A DNA stretch of 62,420 nucleotides from Lachnospiraceae bacterium (GCA_003862155.1 QOUV01000013.1:1-62420), one strand, 5' to 3'. Positions 32,848 through 42,972 are shown, counted from the first letter of the stretch. The notes: generated by a model not told the origin, from the letters alone. A program made the numbers and translations.

Positions 32848-35800
32848 TCAGGCTATGAACGGCGGATACTCGTCGTCTCTCTTGATTGCCACTTCGCTTT
32901 GACCTGTAACAGCCCTGAATGCCTCCATCTGAGCGGCTTCCGAAGAAAGTCCCTTCTCTTCCATCCAGGCGATCGACTGCTGCATCTTCTTGAAGTCGTG
33001 CGGTACAACTTTCTTGAACTTCGGCAGATATTCTGCGAAATGATTGTAAATTTCCTTGCCCTTCTCGGAGCCTGTCACAGCCACATGCTCTGCGATCAGC
33101 TCTTTCAAGTCCTGAACGTCGTACTTGTCAGTAACCTGCTCAAGGCTTACCATCGACTGGTTGAGCCTCTTGTAGAGAGTCGCGTCCTCATCGAGAACAT
33201 AGGCAATTCCGCCGCTCATTCCGGCTGCAAAGTTCTTTCCTGTGCGGCCAAGGATTACTGCCGTACCACCTGTCATGTACTCACAGCCATGGTCTCCGAC
33301 ACCCTCTACTACTGCAGTGGCTCCGGAATTTCTTACGAGGAATCTCTCGCCTGCGACACCGGCAATAAAGGCTTTTCCGCTCGTAGCTCCGTATAATCCT
33401 ACATTTCCGATTATGATGTTCTCATCTGCCGGGATCTTTGAACCCTGCGGCGGATATACGATAAGTTTTCCGCCAGATAAGCCCTTGCCAAAGTAGTCGT
33501 TCGAATCACCGACGAGCTCCAATGTAAGTCCCTTCGGGATAAATGCTCCGAAGCTCTGACCACCGGCTCCCTTGCAGTGAACCGTGTAAGTGTCATCAGG
33601 AAGAGTGTTCTTGAATTTCCTTGTGATCCTGCTTCCAAACAGCGTGCCAAATGCCCTGTCGGTATTTTTCACATCGACATCGACCGACTTCTTTTCGCCC
33701 GGCTCAATGTCGAGAGGCAGCTTCTTTAAAAGTACCTGCTTGTCGAGGGTCTGATCCAGCTTGAAGTCGAATTCGTTCTTTTTGTAATAGTGAACCGGCT
33801 TCATATCCTTTACAAACGGGTTCTCGATAATATTTGTGAGGTCGACTTTGGCATACTTAGGATGCTTTCCGTCGGTCACATTTTCCCTTACTGTAAGCAG
33901 GTCGCTTCTTCCGACAAGCTCATCGACTGTCCTTATTCCAAGGGCTGCCATGTACTCACGCAGATCCTCTGCGATAAACTTCATGAAGTTTACAACGTAC
34001 TCAGGCTTACCTGCAAAACGCTTGCGGAGAAGTGGGTTCTGCGTAGCGATTCCTACCGGGCAGGTATCCTTGCTGCAGACACGCATCATTACGCAGCCCA
34101 TTGTGATAAGAGGTGCTGTCGCAAATCCAAACTCCTCTGCTCCGAGCAGTGCAGCTATCGCAACATCGCGGCCTGTCATAAGTTTTCCGTCTGTCTCGAT
34201 GATGACTTTTTCTCTCAGGCCATTTCTTATAAGAGTCTGATGCGCCTCAGCAAGACCGAGCTCCCAAGGCATTCCGGCATTGTGAATCGACGAGAGCGGA
34301 GCCGCACCGGTACCACCTTCGTGGCCGGAAATCAGAATGACCTGAGCTCCTGCCTTTGCAACACCGCAGGCAACTGTTCCAACACCAGCTTCTGAAACAA
34401 GCTTTACAGAGATACGGGCGTTGTCGTTTGCATTTTTAAGATCGTAAATAAGCTCTGCCAGATCCTCGATAGAGTAAATATCGTGATGAGGTGGCGGCGA
34501 AATAAGCGAAACACCAGGGGTTGAAAGCCTTGTCTTTGCGATCCACGGGTAGACTTTTTTGCCAGGAAGGTTTCCGCCTTCACCAGGCTTCGCGCCCTGT
34601 GCCATTTTTATCTGAATCTCCTGAGCGGAATTCAGGTAAACAGAGGTCACACCGAATCTGCCGCTTGCCACCTGCTTTATAGCCGAGCAGCGGTCAAGTC
34701 CATCAGCACCTACCGAAAGCCTGTCCTCTTCCTCTCCGCCTTCACCGGTATTTGATTTGCCGTGGATCGAGTTCATTGCGATCGCAAGTGTCTCGTGGGC
34801 TTCGCGTGAAATAGAGCCGTAACTCATGGCGCCGGTCTTAAAACGCTTCATTATAGAGCTTGCCGGCTCGACCTCCGAAAGAGGGATTCCCTTCTTCGGA
34901 TATTTGAAATCGAGGAGTCCGCGGAGATTCTTTACGCAGTCCTCCCTCTCGACCTCTTTCTCGTACTCTTTAAAAAGCTGATAGTCTCCGGTCCAGGTCG
35001 ATTTCTGGAGGAGGTGGATCGTCGTCGGATTGTAGAGATGCTCCTCTTTTCCAGAGCGCATCTTGTGGTAGCCGCTCGAGTCGAGAGTCGTATCCTCACC
35101 GAGTTCAAGAGGATCGAATGCCTTGTCGTGGCGGTACTCTACGTCTTTTGCGATATCGTCCAGAGTGATTCCGCCGATAGGTGAAGTCGTTCCTGTGAAA
35201 TATCTGTCGATCACAGCGCGGTCGATTCCGACTGCCTCGAAGATCTTTGCGCCCTGATAAGACTGGATCGTCGAAATACCCATCTTCGAAGCTATCTTTA
35301 CGATGCCTGAGAGGATGGCGCTGTCATAGGCGTTGCAGGCAGCGTAGTAGTCTTTCTTAAGAGTTCCGTCCTCTACGAGCTGGTGGATGCTCTCGTGTGC
35401 GAGGTATGGGTTGATGGCCGAAGCACCGTAGCCCAGAAGCGTTGCAAAATGGTGCACGTTTCTCGGCTCGCCGCTCTCTAAGACAAGCGAGAGCCTTGTC
35501 CTCTTCTTCGTACGTACCAGATGCTGCTGGAGAGCTGAAACGGCGAGAAGTGACGGGATGGCCACATGGTTTTCATCCACGCCCCTGTCGCTTAAGATCA
35601 GGATATTTGCCCTGTCTCTGTACGCTCTGTCCGCCTCTACAAAGAGATGGTCGATAGCCTTCTCGAGCGAAGTGTTCTTATAATAAGTGATAGGAATCGT
35701 CACAACCTTGAATCCAGGCCTGTCCATATATTTGATACGGAGAAGGTCCACATCTGAAAGTATAGGATGCTTGATGCAGAGCAGGTTGCAGTTCTTTGCG

Positions 35801-37464
35801 GATTCCTTAAGGACATTGCCGGCGGTTCCGAGGAAAATAGTAGTCGATGTGACTATTTTTTCACGGATGGAATCTATAGGCGGGTTCGTAACCTGGGCAA
35901 ACAGCTGCTTGAAATAGTCGAAGAGCGGCCTGTGCCTGTCTGAAAGTACCGCAAGAGGAGTATCTACACCCATCGAGCCTATCGACTCCACGCCGTTCTC
36001 GGCCATCGGCATTATGCCTTCCCTTACATCCTCGTAGGAGTATCCGAAAGCCTTCATAAGCTTCTGCCTTGAGACCTTGTTGTGCGTCGGAACCGGCTTG
36101 TTCGGGATTGGGATGTCTGCGAGCTGAACGAGGTTCTGGTCGAGCCACTCACCGAACGGGTACTTCGAAGCGTAGGTGTTTTTTATCTCCTTGTCGTCAA
36201 TAAGCCTCTTCTGCTTTGTGTCGACGAGAAGCATTCTGCCTGGCATCAGACGGTCTTTTTTCACAATATGGCTCTCATCTACAGGAAGAACACCGACCTC
36301 TGATGAAAGGATCAGGTAGTCATCATCTGTCACATAGTATCTCGAAGGACGCAGTCCGTTTCTGTCGAGGACAGCTCCCATGATGTCACCATCTGAGAAA
36401 ATAATAGACGCCGGGCCATCCCAAGGCTCCATCATCGTAGCGTAGTACTCATAGAAATCTCTTCTCTTCTCATCCATCGCCCTGTTGTTTGCCCATGGCT
36501 CAGGTATCGTGATCATCACAGCGAGCGGAAGCGGCATTCCGTTCATCATCAAAAATTCGAGAACATTGTCGAACATAGCAGAGTCCGAACCGTTCGTATT
36601 TACGACCGGGATGATCTTCGACATATCGTTTTCGAGGTAAGGAGAATAGAGAGTCTCCTCACGGGAAAGCATCTTATCGGCGTTACCTTTGATGGTATTG
36701 ATCTCGCCGTTGTGAACGATGTAACGGTACGGATGGGCACGCTCCCAGCTCGGATTCGTGTTGGTCGAGAAACGGGAGTGTACGATTGCAATGGCGACTT
36801 CGTAATCCGGATCTGTCAGGTCTTTGTAGAATGTGCGCAACTGGTTTACAAGCATCATGCCCTTGTAGACAATCGTCCTCGATGAGAGTGAAGTCACATA
36901 CGCACTCTCCTCGCAGGTCTGCTCGAAGACACGGCGCACAACATAGAGCTTTCTGTCAAAATCCAGGCCCTTCTTTATATCATCAGGTCTTCCCAAAAAT
37001 GCCTGGCAGATATATGGCATAGATGACTTGGCGAGCTCTCCCAGGATCTCAGTCTTTACCGGGACATCCCTCCAGCCGAGGAATGGAACGCCCTCCTTCT
37101 CGGCGATGATCTCGAACATCTTCTGGACGCGCTTCCTCTTAAGCTCCTCTGTCGGGAGGAAGAACATTCCCACACCGTAATCTCCCTCGTCTCCGAGTTC
37201 GATGCCGATAGCAGAAGCTGCCTTCTTGAAAAATTTGTGCGAGATCTGAAGTAGGATACCGACGCCGTCTCCGGTGGTCCCGGATGCATCTTTTCCGGCT
37301 CTGTGCTCTAAGTTCTCGACGATCTTCAGCGCATCTGAAACAGTCTTATGAGTCCTGATGCCCTTTATACTTACGACTGCTCCGATACCGCAGCTGTCGT
37401 GTTCAAAGGCCGGGTCATAGAGACCTTCTGGCTTCGCGAGCCTCTCTTCTTTTGGATTTGACAT
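32848..37464 (-). CDS. gltB: glutamate synthase large subunit
   Basis: A 1538-residue enzyme making two glutamates from glutamine and 2-oxoglutarate. The amidotransferase nucleophile is Cys25 in EHDSCGIGAVV, implying a 24-residue propeptide. The central and FMN-binding domains follow (GEGGEEEDR, GQAKPGEGG-like AQGAKPGEGGNLPG). The [3Fe-4S] cysteines are in RVCSKDTCPVGIAT, and the C-terminal beta-helix has the GGQSFGAF and GNVGLYGATSG repeats. A 29-bp palindrome lies at its promoter. Confidence 0.98.
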   Translation of the reverse strand: MSNPKEERLAKPEGLYDPAFEHDSCGIGAVVSIKGIRTHKTVSDALKIVENLEHRAGKDASGTTGDGVGILLQISHKFFKKAASAIGIELGDEGDYGVGMFFLPTEELKRKRVQKMFEIIAEKEGVPFLGWRDVPVKTEILGELAKSSMPYICQAFLGRPDDIKKGLDFDRKLYVVRRVFEQTCEESAYVTSLSSRTIVYKGMMLVNQLRTFYKDLTDPDYEVAIAIVHSRFSTNTNPSWERAHPYRYIVHNGEINTIKGNADKMLSREETLYSPYLENDMSKIIPVVNTNGSDSAMFDNVLEFLMMNGMPLPLAVMITIPEPWANNRAMDEKRRDFYEYYATMMEPWDGPASIIFSDGDIMGAVLDRNGLRPSRYYVTDDDYLILSSEVGVLPVDESHIVKKDRLMPGRMLLVDTKQKRLIDDKEIKNTYASKYPFGEWLDQNLVQLADIPIPNKPVPTHNKVSRQKLMKAFGYSYEDVREGIMPMAENGVESIGSMGVDTPLAVLSDRHRPLFDYFKQLFAQVTNPPIDSIREKIVTSTTIFLGTAGNVLKESAKNCNLLCIKHPILSDVDLLRIKYMDRPGFKVVTIPITYYKNTSLEKAIDHLFVEADRAYRDRANILILSDRGVDENHVAIPSLLAVSALQQHLVRTKKRTRLSLVLESGEPRNVHHFATLLGYGASAINPYLAHESIHQLVEDGTLKKDYYAACNAYDSAILSGIVKIASKMGISTIQSYQGAKIFEAVGIDRAVIDRYFTGTTSPIGGITLDDIAKDVEYRHDKAFDPLELGEDTTLDSSGYHKMRSGKEEHLYNPTTIHLLQKSTWTGDYQLFKEYEKEVEREDCVKNLRGLLDFKYPKKGIPLSEVEPASSIMKRFKTGAMSYGSISREAHETLAIAMNSIHGKSNTGEGGEEEDRLSVGADGLDRCSAIKQVASGRFGVTSVYLNSAQEIQIKMAQGAKPGEGGNLPGKKVYPWIAKTRLSTPGVSLISPPPHHDIYSIEDLAELIYDLKNANDNARISVKLVSEAGVGTVACGVAKAGAQVILISGHEGGTGAAPLSSIHNAGMPWELGLAEAHQTLIRNGLREKVIIETDGKLMTGRDVAIAALLGAEEFGFATAPLITMGCVMMRVCSKDTCPVGIATQNPLLRKRFAGKPEYVVNFMKFIAEDLREYMAALGIRTVDELVGRSDLLTVRENVTDGKHPKYAKVDLTNIIENPFVKDMKPVHYYKKNEFDFKLDQTLDKQVLLKKLPLDIEPGEKKSVDVDVKNTDRAFGTLFGSRITRKFKNTLPDDTYTVHCKGAGGQSFGAFIPKGLTLELVGDSNDYFGKGLSGGKLIVYPPQGSKIPADENIIIGNVGLYGATSGKAFIAGVAGERFLVRNSGATAVVEGVGDHGCEYMTGGTAVILGRTGKNFAAGMSGGIAYVLDEDATLYKRLNQSMVSLEQVTDKYDVQDLKELIAEHVAVTGSEKGKEIYNHFAEYLPKFKKVVPHDFKKMQQSIAWMEEKGLSSEAAQMEAFRAVTGQSEVAIKRDDEYPPFIA

Positions 37465-37492
37465 AGCTTTTTTCCTTTCCTTTAAAATTATG

Positions 37493-37521
37493 TTAAATTG
37501 TCTAATAATTAGATAATTTAA
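37493..37521. promoter_or_regulatory. near-perfect palindrome upstream of gltB
   Basis: TTAAATTGTCTAA and its inverse (TTAGATAATTTAA) meet in a 29-bp palindrome with 26 symmetric positions, 30 to 57 bases before the gltB ATG and overlapping its likely promoter. It does not match TGTNA-N7-TNACA of GlnR/TnrA, so the binding protein is unknown. Confidence 0.45.
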
Positions 37522-37553
37522 TTTTGTGTCAGAAAATGATGAGGGGTTATAGT

Positions 37554-37723
37554 GAGCGGTGCTATTCGCGCGTTCGCGCTATTGAAACTGCAAATGAGCG
37601 GTGCAATTCGCATTCCGCTCCGCTCCAGCGGCTCGCGAGTTCGCGCTATTGATACAGGAAGAAACGCTTTCAAGGACACTAGTGCCCTCCTCGCGTTTCT
37701 TCCTGTATCAGCACCGCTCATTT
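37554..37723. repeat. composite direct and inverted repeat element
   Basis: GAGCGGTGC-ATTCGC ... GTTCGCGCTATTGA occurs twice (37554-37585 and 37596-37652, the second with an insertion). The second copy opens an inverted structure: AAATGAGCGGTGC/GCACCGCTCATTT (37592-37604 and 37711-37723) outside and GATACAGGAAGAAACGC/GCGTTTCTTCCTGTATC (37651-37667 and 37693-37709) inside. No coding sequence is supported. It fills the gap between gltB and the rpsU terminator. Confidence 0.6.
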
Positions 37724-37731
37724 ATTACGCG

Positions 37732-37767
37732 AAAAAAAAGAGACTCTGACCCTCTGGTCAGAATCTC
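37732..37767 (-). terminator. intrinsic terminator of rpsU
   Basis: On the minus strand GAGATTCTGACC, loop AGAG, GGTCAGAGTCTC, then TTTTTTTTC. Strong, at 57 bases after the rpsU stop. Confidence 0.88.
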
Positions 37768-37823
37768 CTTTGATTCTGTAATCCCTTCACCGTGTGTGGC
37801 GAAATAATAAAAAATCTATTAGA

Positions 37824-38000
37824 TTACTTGTACTTACGCTTTCTGGCAGCTTCAGACTTCTTCTTGCGTCTGACGCTTGGCTTCTCGTAATGCTCTCTCT
37901 TGCGGATCTCCTGCTGGATACCTGCCTTAGCACAGTTACGCTTGAATCTGCGAAGTGCACTGTCTAATGATTCGTTCTCTTTTACGATAACGGTTGCCAC
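37824..38000 (-). CDS. rpsU: 30S ribosomal protein S21
   Basis: A 58-residue basic protein: [20 protein letters not shown] at the start, then [24 protein letters not shown]. It starts with GTG at 38000, preceded by GGAGGGAGGTC. S21 contacts the anti-Shine-Dalgarno region. It is expressed from its own promoter (38080-38107). Confidence 0.96.
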   Translation of the reverse strand: MATVIVKENESLDSALRRFKRNCAKAGIQQEIRKREHYEKPSVRRKKKSEAARKRKYK

Positions 38001-38079
38001 TCTTACTCGACCTCCCTCCAGTTATGGGATATTCATTTCATGTAAAACACAACCGGACGGTCGATTTCACACAAAGATT

Positions 38080-38107
38080 ATTATATCACGTAAAATCAAT
38101 TAGTCAA
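38080..38107 (-). promoter_or_regulatory. promoter of rpsU
   Basis: On the minus strand TTGACT (38107-38102), a 16-base spacer and TATAAT (38085-38080), giving a leader of about 70 nt. Confidence 0.7.
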
Positions 38108-38110
38108 GAG

Positions 38111-40213
38111 TTAATGACTTAAATATTCTTCTTCCGCTTTAAGCTCGTCCGGAACCGACGTGCCATTTTTCTCGAAGCGCTTAATAGTAAGCTCTACGAT
38201 ACGGTGGTCCTTTTTCTCGTGATTGTTAAAACGCTCAATGTACTGCTGATACGTAGGGTTCGTCGCAAGGAGTGCCTTCGAGTCTCCGGTAAACGGACAG
38301 TACTTTGCGAGAATCTCGCGGGCCGGCTTCAAAAGCCTCATGGAGCCGTTGCTCTCATAGAGGATATAGTCGTGATAGTCGGCCACGAAGACCATTTTAA
38401 AATTGTTATTGTGCTTTTTAAGCTCCGATTTGATCTTCTCTTTGATGTCAGAGGTAAATGCAGAGTTCTTCTTGAAAAACTGCAGGTAGTCATTGTACTC
38501 GGCCGTAAGCGACGGATCTCTCATATCATTCCAGTGAATGCCCTGCTCGGTCTTGCACATCTCCCACCTGAATTCACCGCAGAGCTTTGCGATATTGTCG
38601 GAAATATTCTCCGACATAATGATAGGTACAAGCATCCTGGCGCTCGACTGACGCCTCTTGCCCTCAATCTCCTGCCAAAGCACAAATCTCGATCCCATAT
38701 TTGGCATCAGAATAAAATTCGGCATAAACTGACGGTGGATTGCAAGCTGCTGCACGTTAAACTCCGGGGCCGAATAGATATCATTCCTGTAAAAAATGCT
38801 GTAGTCTCTGTCAGTTACATAAGACAGCTCTTTTTCGAGCTTCTCGGTGTAAAGATATCCCTTCTCCATAGAGCCGATCACATTTACATCGTCAAAAGCG
38901 GGCTCGAAAGAAGCCATCCGGCCAAAAGTCATTCTGTTTCCCATCGTAAACATATTGGACAGTTCAAAGTGAAGACGTCTCCTCGGGCTCTTTAAAATCT
39001 TCTGCTCCTGCTCATCGTCAATATCTCCGTGGTTTTTTAACTCACGCAGATAAGTTGGATAATCGAGATCAAACTCGTTTCTCGACGGATCAACTTCTAG
39101 ATTGTATATTTTTCTGAGCCATTCCCAGGCGCACATCACATGCCCTTCCGGATCCGGCCTGTATGACTTCGCAAATCCGTAGAGCGTCTGAAGCTCATCC
39201 TTGGTCACGATCTTCTCGTCTAGAAGACCAAACATCAGAAACATCTTTATGATAACAGGCGGTTCGATTTTTTTCTTGAATACCTGAAGCAGAACTGCTT
39301 CATAGACCGGGTAAAAAGCCTTTGTGAGCCTTCTCCTGATCTTTCTGTGCTCATCAGAGACACCGTATCTGTCATTTAAGGCCTCATACTCCTGCATGCA
39401 GGCTTTAAGCTCAGCGGCGTCTTTCTCAGATGCCTTGGAAAACATCAGAATCTGGTCCAGGAGATTTTCCATCGGAGGCATCATGCCGGCGTCTCCGGTC
39501 TCGATAGCCGAGCTCTTCGCGCTGACAGCTGAGTAAACTATCAGAAATTCGCCCGAAGCTTGGCGCAGATCATCCGTGTACTTGGAAAATTCGGCGACTT
39601 TTGCCTTTACATCGTGAATAAATTCAATCGCGAAGCAGGTATAGCCCATACAGAGATCCGGCTGACCCATAAGAAGCTCATCTTTTCTGCCTTCGAATGA
39701 AAGGAGCGCCTTTAAAAAGTTGACACGCCAGCTCTCGATTCCTGTCTCTTCAGGCGGTGCCGGAAAAGCTTTAAGCATAATAAAATCAAGGATCTTATCG
39801 CCAGTCCTCCTGCAGAGTACCGGGTACTCTTCGAGCTTTTCCTTCACATTTTTGTACATGCCAAGCGAGGTCTCGAGTTTCTGCTCGAGACTCGTGTAGA
39901 TATTGTAGGCATTTTTTAAAACCGCCTCGCACATGGCTGGTGCGATCTTTGGGTTGTCAGTAAAAATCTGGATGACATCTTCAAGTGAATTAAAGTCGTA
40001 CGAATATGTCGCTGCGGCAGTCTTCGCCACACACGAGAAGCCATATGTCTCACCGGGCTCCGACCCGATGCCTATGATGCTTCCCGGATTCACGTCAAAA
40101 ACAATGTCAGACATCTGCAGCTGAACAGTTCCCTTAAGAAGGATCAAAAGACTTTTTACGCTGTCGTCTTTATTAATGATCTCTGAATCTTTTTCCCATT
40201 TTTCAAGTCCCAT
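38111..40213 (-). CDS. large uncharacterised protein with N-terminal cyclic-nucleotide-binding-like fold
   Basis: A 700-residue soluble protein. Residues 1-85 look like a shortened cNMP/Crp beta-roll (LLILLKGTVQLQ, VNPGSIIGIG); the PBC Arg/Glu signature for cAMP is not evident, so ligand binding is doubtful. The remaining 600 residues are mixed alpha/beta, without membrane helices or motifs I know; conserved-looking blocks are PRRRLHFELSNMF, SRFVLWQEIEG and CGEFRWEMCKTEQGIHW. It lies 16 bases after alaS and would be cotranscribed. No function assigned. Confidence 0.7.
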   Translation of the reverse strand: MGLEKWEKDSEIINKDDSVKSLLILLKGTVQLQMSDIVFDVNPGSIIGIGSEPGETYGFSCVAKTAAATYSYDFNSLEDVIQIFTDNPKIAPAMCEAVLKNAYNIYTSLEQKLETSLGMYKNVKEKLEEYPVLCRRTGDKILDFIMLKAFPAPPEETGIESWRVNFLKALLSFEGRKDELLMGQPDLCMGYTCFAIEFIHDVKAKVAEFSKYTDDLRQASGEFLIVYSAVSAKSSAIETGDAGMMPPMENLLDQILMFSKASEKDAAELKACMQEYEALNDRYGVSDEHRKIRRRLTKAFYPVYEAVLLQVFKKKIEPPVIIKMFLMFGLLDEKIVTKDELQTLYGFAKSYRPDPEGHVMCAWEWLRKIYNLEVDPSRNEFDLDYPTYLRELKNHGDIDDEQEQKILKSPRRRLHFELSNMFTMGNRMTFGRMASFEPAFDDVNVIGSMEKGYLYTEKLEKELSYVTDRDYSIFYRNDIYSAPEFNVQQLAIHRQFMPNFILMPNMGSRFVLWQEIEGKRRQSSARMLVPIIMSENISDNIAKLCGEFRWEMCKTEQGIHWNDMRDPSLTAEYNDYLQFFKKNSAFTSDIKEKIKSELKKHNNNFKMVFVADYHDYILYESNGSMRLLKPAREILAKYCPFTGDSKALLATNPTYQQYIERFNNHEKKDHRIVELTIKRFEKNGTSVPDELKAEEEYLSH

Positions 40214-40229
40214 GGGTAGTCACCTTTCT

Positions 40230-42902
40230 TTACGAGAGCTGTTCCTTTACAACTTCCTGCGCCTTTGAAATGGCATCAGGAATCTTTGTGGCATCTTTGC
40301 CGCCGGCCTGAGCCATCTGAGGACGGCCGCCACCGCCGCCGCCAACAATAGATGCGACTGCTTTTATAAGATTTCCAGCGTGAACGCCCTTCTTTACGGC
40401 TGAATCAGTAGCCATTGAAAGGAGTGCAACTTTTTCGCCGTTGTCTGATGCGAGGAAAATGACTCCGTCTCCGAGCTTATCCTTGATCTGGTCGCCGAGA
40501 TTTCTAAGGTCATTTCCGCCAACACCTTTGAGAGCCTTGGCATAGAACTTAACACCATTGATATCTGTCACATCGGAATTGATATCTCCGAGAGACTCCT
40601 TTGCAGCAGCGCTCTTTAAGCTGTCATTTTCCCTCTTTAATGACTTGATCTCATTCTGCAGCGACTCAACCTTTGCGAGTGCTCCGTTCAGAGGGGTCTT
40701 TAAAGCACCGAGGATCTCGTTCAGCTGCTGCTCCATCTGACTGTAGTAATTTAAAATATTGTCCGAAGTAAGGGCTGTGATACGTCTTACGCCGCTCGAA
40801 ACACCAGCCTCTGAGAGGATCTTAATAGCTCCGATATCAGCTGTGTTCTTTACATGGGTTCCTCCGCAGAGCTCTGTAGAATAGTCGCCCATCTTTACGA
40901 CTCTGACCTTATCGCCGTATTTTTCACCGAAAAGAGCCATAGCTCCGGTCTTCTTCGCGTCCTCCAATGACATTACATCTGTAACAACATCTACACCAGC
41001 GCGGATACGCTTATTTACAAGTCTCTCGACCTTCGAAAGCTCCTCAGGTGTAAGAGCCGAGAAATGTGTAAAGTCAAACCGAAGCTCCTTGTCATCCTGA
41101 TAAGATCCAGCCTGCTGTACGTGAGTACCCAAAACATCGCGGAGTGCTCTCTGCAGAAGGTGTGTTGCAGAGTGGTTTCTGCAGATAAGATTTCTTCTGT
41201 TCTGATCAACAGACATCTCCACAGGCTCTTTGGCACTGATGAAACCGTCTGAAACATAGCCGACATGTCCGATACGTCCGCCGAGGAGATGGATAGTATC
41301 CGTAACTGTAAAGCAGCCGTTGTCAGTTCTGATCTCACCGGTATCACCAACCTGGCCGCCCATCGTGCCATAGAAAGGAGTAACATCAGTGATGATGGTT
41401 CCCTTCTCGCCGTTCTGAAGAACGTCTGTCAGCTCGCCGTACTTTCCGGCATCAGGATTTACCTCGGTAGTCATCGCTGTGATATTTGCTTCGCAATGAA
41501 GCTTGTCATATCCGACAAACTCTGTAGTAAGAGTCTTGTCGATATCATCGTAGACAGTGGCCGCCTTACCCATGTAGTTTGATGTCTTTCTGGCAGCACG
41601 GGCCTTCTCCTTCTGCTCCTCCATAGAAGCCTTAAAGCCATCCATGTCTACTGAAAATCCCCTCTCTTCGAGGATCTCATTTGTCAGATCAACAGGGAAT
41701 CCATATGTATCATAGAGCCTGAATGCATCTTTTCCATTCAGGACCTTCTCACCCTTCTTCGCCAGATCATCCTCAAGCTCTGATAAGATCTCAAGTCCCT
41801 GATCGATAGTGGCATTGAACTTTCTCTCCTCTTCTGTCAGAACTCTCCTGATGAATTCCTGCTTCTCGAGAAGCTCAGGGTAACCATCGTGGCTTTCTCT
41901 GATAACGACATCAGCGAGTTTGCCCATGAATTCGCCCTTGATTCCAAGCATTCTGCCGTGGCGGGCAGCACGTCTTATAAGACGTCTTAAAACATAGCCT
42001 CTGCCCTCATTTGAAGGAAGGATACCATCGCTTATCATAAATGTGGTCGAACGGATATGGTCTATGATAAGTCGAATCGATACATCGTCCTTATCATCTG
42101 TCTCGTATGTCTTTCCTGAGAGTGCACAGACTGCGTCTCTTATGGCTTTCATCGTATCGACATCAAAGACCGAGTCTACATCCTGCATTACAACTGCAAG
42201 TCTCTCGAGGCCCATTCCGGTATCAATGTTCTTCTGCTTCAGTTCAGAATAATTTCCCTTGCCATCGTTATAGAACTGCGTGAAGACATTGTTCCAGACT
42301 TCCATGAAACGGTCGCCTTCTCCGCCCATTACGTCCTCAGGACCGTTTCCATGCTGCGGTCCTCTGTCGTAATAGATCTCGGTGCAAGGTCCGCAAGGTC
42401 CGGCGCCGTGCTCCCAGAAATTGTCGCTGGATCCGTCTGCGTCACGTCCAATCCTGTAGATCTTCTCAGCCGGAACTCCGATCTCCTTGTTCCAGATATT
42501 GAAAGCCTCATCGTCATTTTCAAAAATTGTCACATAGAGTCTCTGTGGATCAAGCTTTAATATCTCTGTCAAAAATTCCCATGACCAGTGAATGGCTTCT
42601 CTCTTGAAATAATCTCCGAAGGAGAAATTTCCAAGCATCTCGAAAAATGTAAGATGTCTCGCTGTCTTTCCGACATTCTCGATATCTCCTGTTCGTACAC
42701 ACTTCTGACAGGTCGTAACCCTGCGTCTCGGCGGGATCTCCTGCCCTGTAAAATAAGGCTTAAGCGGCGCCATTCCTGCGTTTATAAGCAGCAGCGAATC
42801 GTCGTTATGTGGCACGAGCGAAAAGCTCTTCATTTTCAGGTGACCCTTACTCTCGAAGAAATCAAGATACATTCTTCTGAGCTCATTTACACCGTATTTC
42901 AT
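40230..42902 (-). CDS. alaS: alanyl-tRNA synthetase
   Basis: A 890-residue class II synthetase. Motif regions FFEMLGNFSFGDYFKREA and WEHGAGPCGPCTEIYYD, the editing-site HSATHLLQRALR and CGGTHVKNTADIG zinc/editing residues, and the DHHA1 tail GGGGGGRPQMAQAGG are intact. No T-box was found upstream, unlike many Firmicutes synthetase genes. A sigma-A promoter is at 42944-42972. Confidence 0.98.
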   Translation of the reverse strand: MKYGVNELRRMYLDFFESKGHLKMKSFSLVPHNDDSLLLINAGMAPLKPYFTGQEIPPRRRVTTCQKCVRTGDIENVGKTARHLTFFEMLGNFSFGDYFKREAIHWSWEFLTEILKLDPQRLYVTIFENDDEAFNIWNKEIGVPAEKIYRIGRDADGSSDNFWEHGAGPCGPCTEIYYDRGPQHGNGPEDVMGGEGDRFMEVWNNVFTQFYNDGKGNYSELKQKNIDTGMGLERLAVVMQDVDSVFDVDTMKAIRDAVCALSGKTYETDDKDDVSIRLIIDHIRSTTFMISDGILPSNEGRGYVLRRLIRRAARHGRMLGIKGEFMGKLADVVIRESHDGYPELLEKQEFIRRVLTEEERKFNATIDQGLEILSELEDDLAKKGEKVLNGKDAFRLYDTYGFPVDLTNEILEERGFSVDMDGFKASMEEQKEKARAARKTSNYMGKAATVYDDIDKTLTTEFVGYDKLHCEANITAMTTEVNPDAGKYGELTDVLQNGEKGTIITDVTPFYGTMGGQVGDTGEIRTDNGCFTVTDTIHLLGGRIGHVGYVSDGFISAKEPVEMSVDQNRRNLICRNHSATHLLQRALRDVLGTHVQQAGSYQDDKELRFDFTHFSALTPEELSKVERLVNKRIRAGVDVVTDVMSLEDAKKTGAMALFGEKYGDKVRVVKMGDYSTELCGGTHVKNTADIGAIKILSEAGVSSGVRRITALTSDNILNYYSQMEQQLNEILGALKTPLNGALAKVESLQNEIKSLKRENDSLKSAAAKESLGDINSDVTDINGVKFYAKALKGVGGNDLRNLGDQIKDKLGDGVIFLASDNGEKVALLSMATDSAVKKGVHAGNLIKAVASIVGGGGGGRPQMAQAGGKDATKIPDAISKAQEVVKEQLS

Positions 42903-42943
42903 TGTGAAATTTCTCCTTAATAAAAATATTTTTGCAATCTAAT

Positions 42944-42972
42944 ATTATACTACCTGCAGGCCCCCGCGTCAA
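42944..42972 (-). promoter_or_regulatory. promoter of alaS
   Basis: On the minus strand TTGACG (42972-42967), a 17-base spacer and TATAAT (42949-42944). The leader is about 35 nt. The repeat element copy C begins just upstream. Confidence 0.7.

Noticed and set aside
33790-34395. 201-codon frame antisense to gltB
   Set aside because: It is entirely inside a conserved gltB region, with no initiation signals and no recognisable product.
38204-38995. 263-codon plus-strand frame antisense to the cNMP-fold gene
   Set aside because: Length alone is notable, but composition (many Arg, His, Ile and Val) looks like a shadow frame and no ribosome binding site precedes it.
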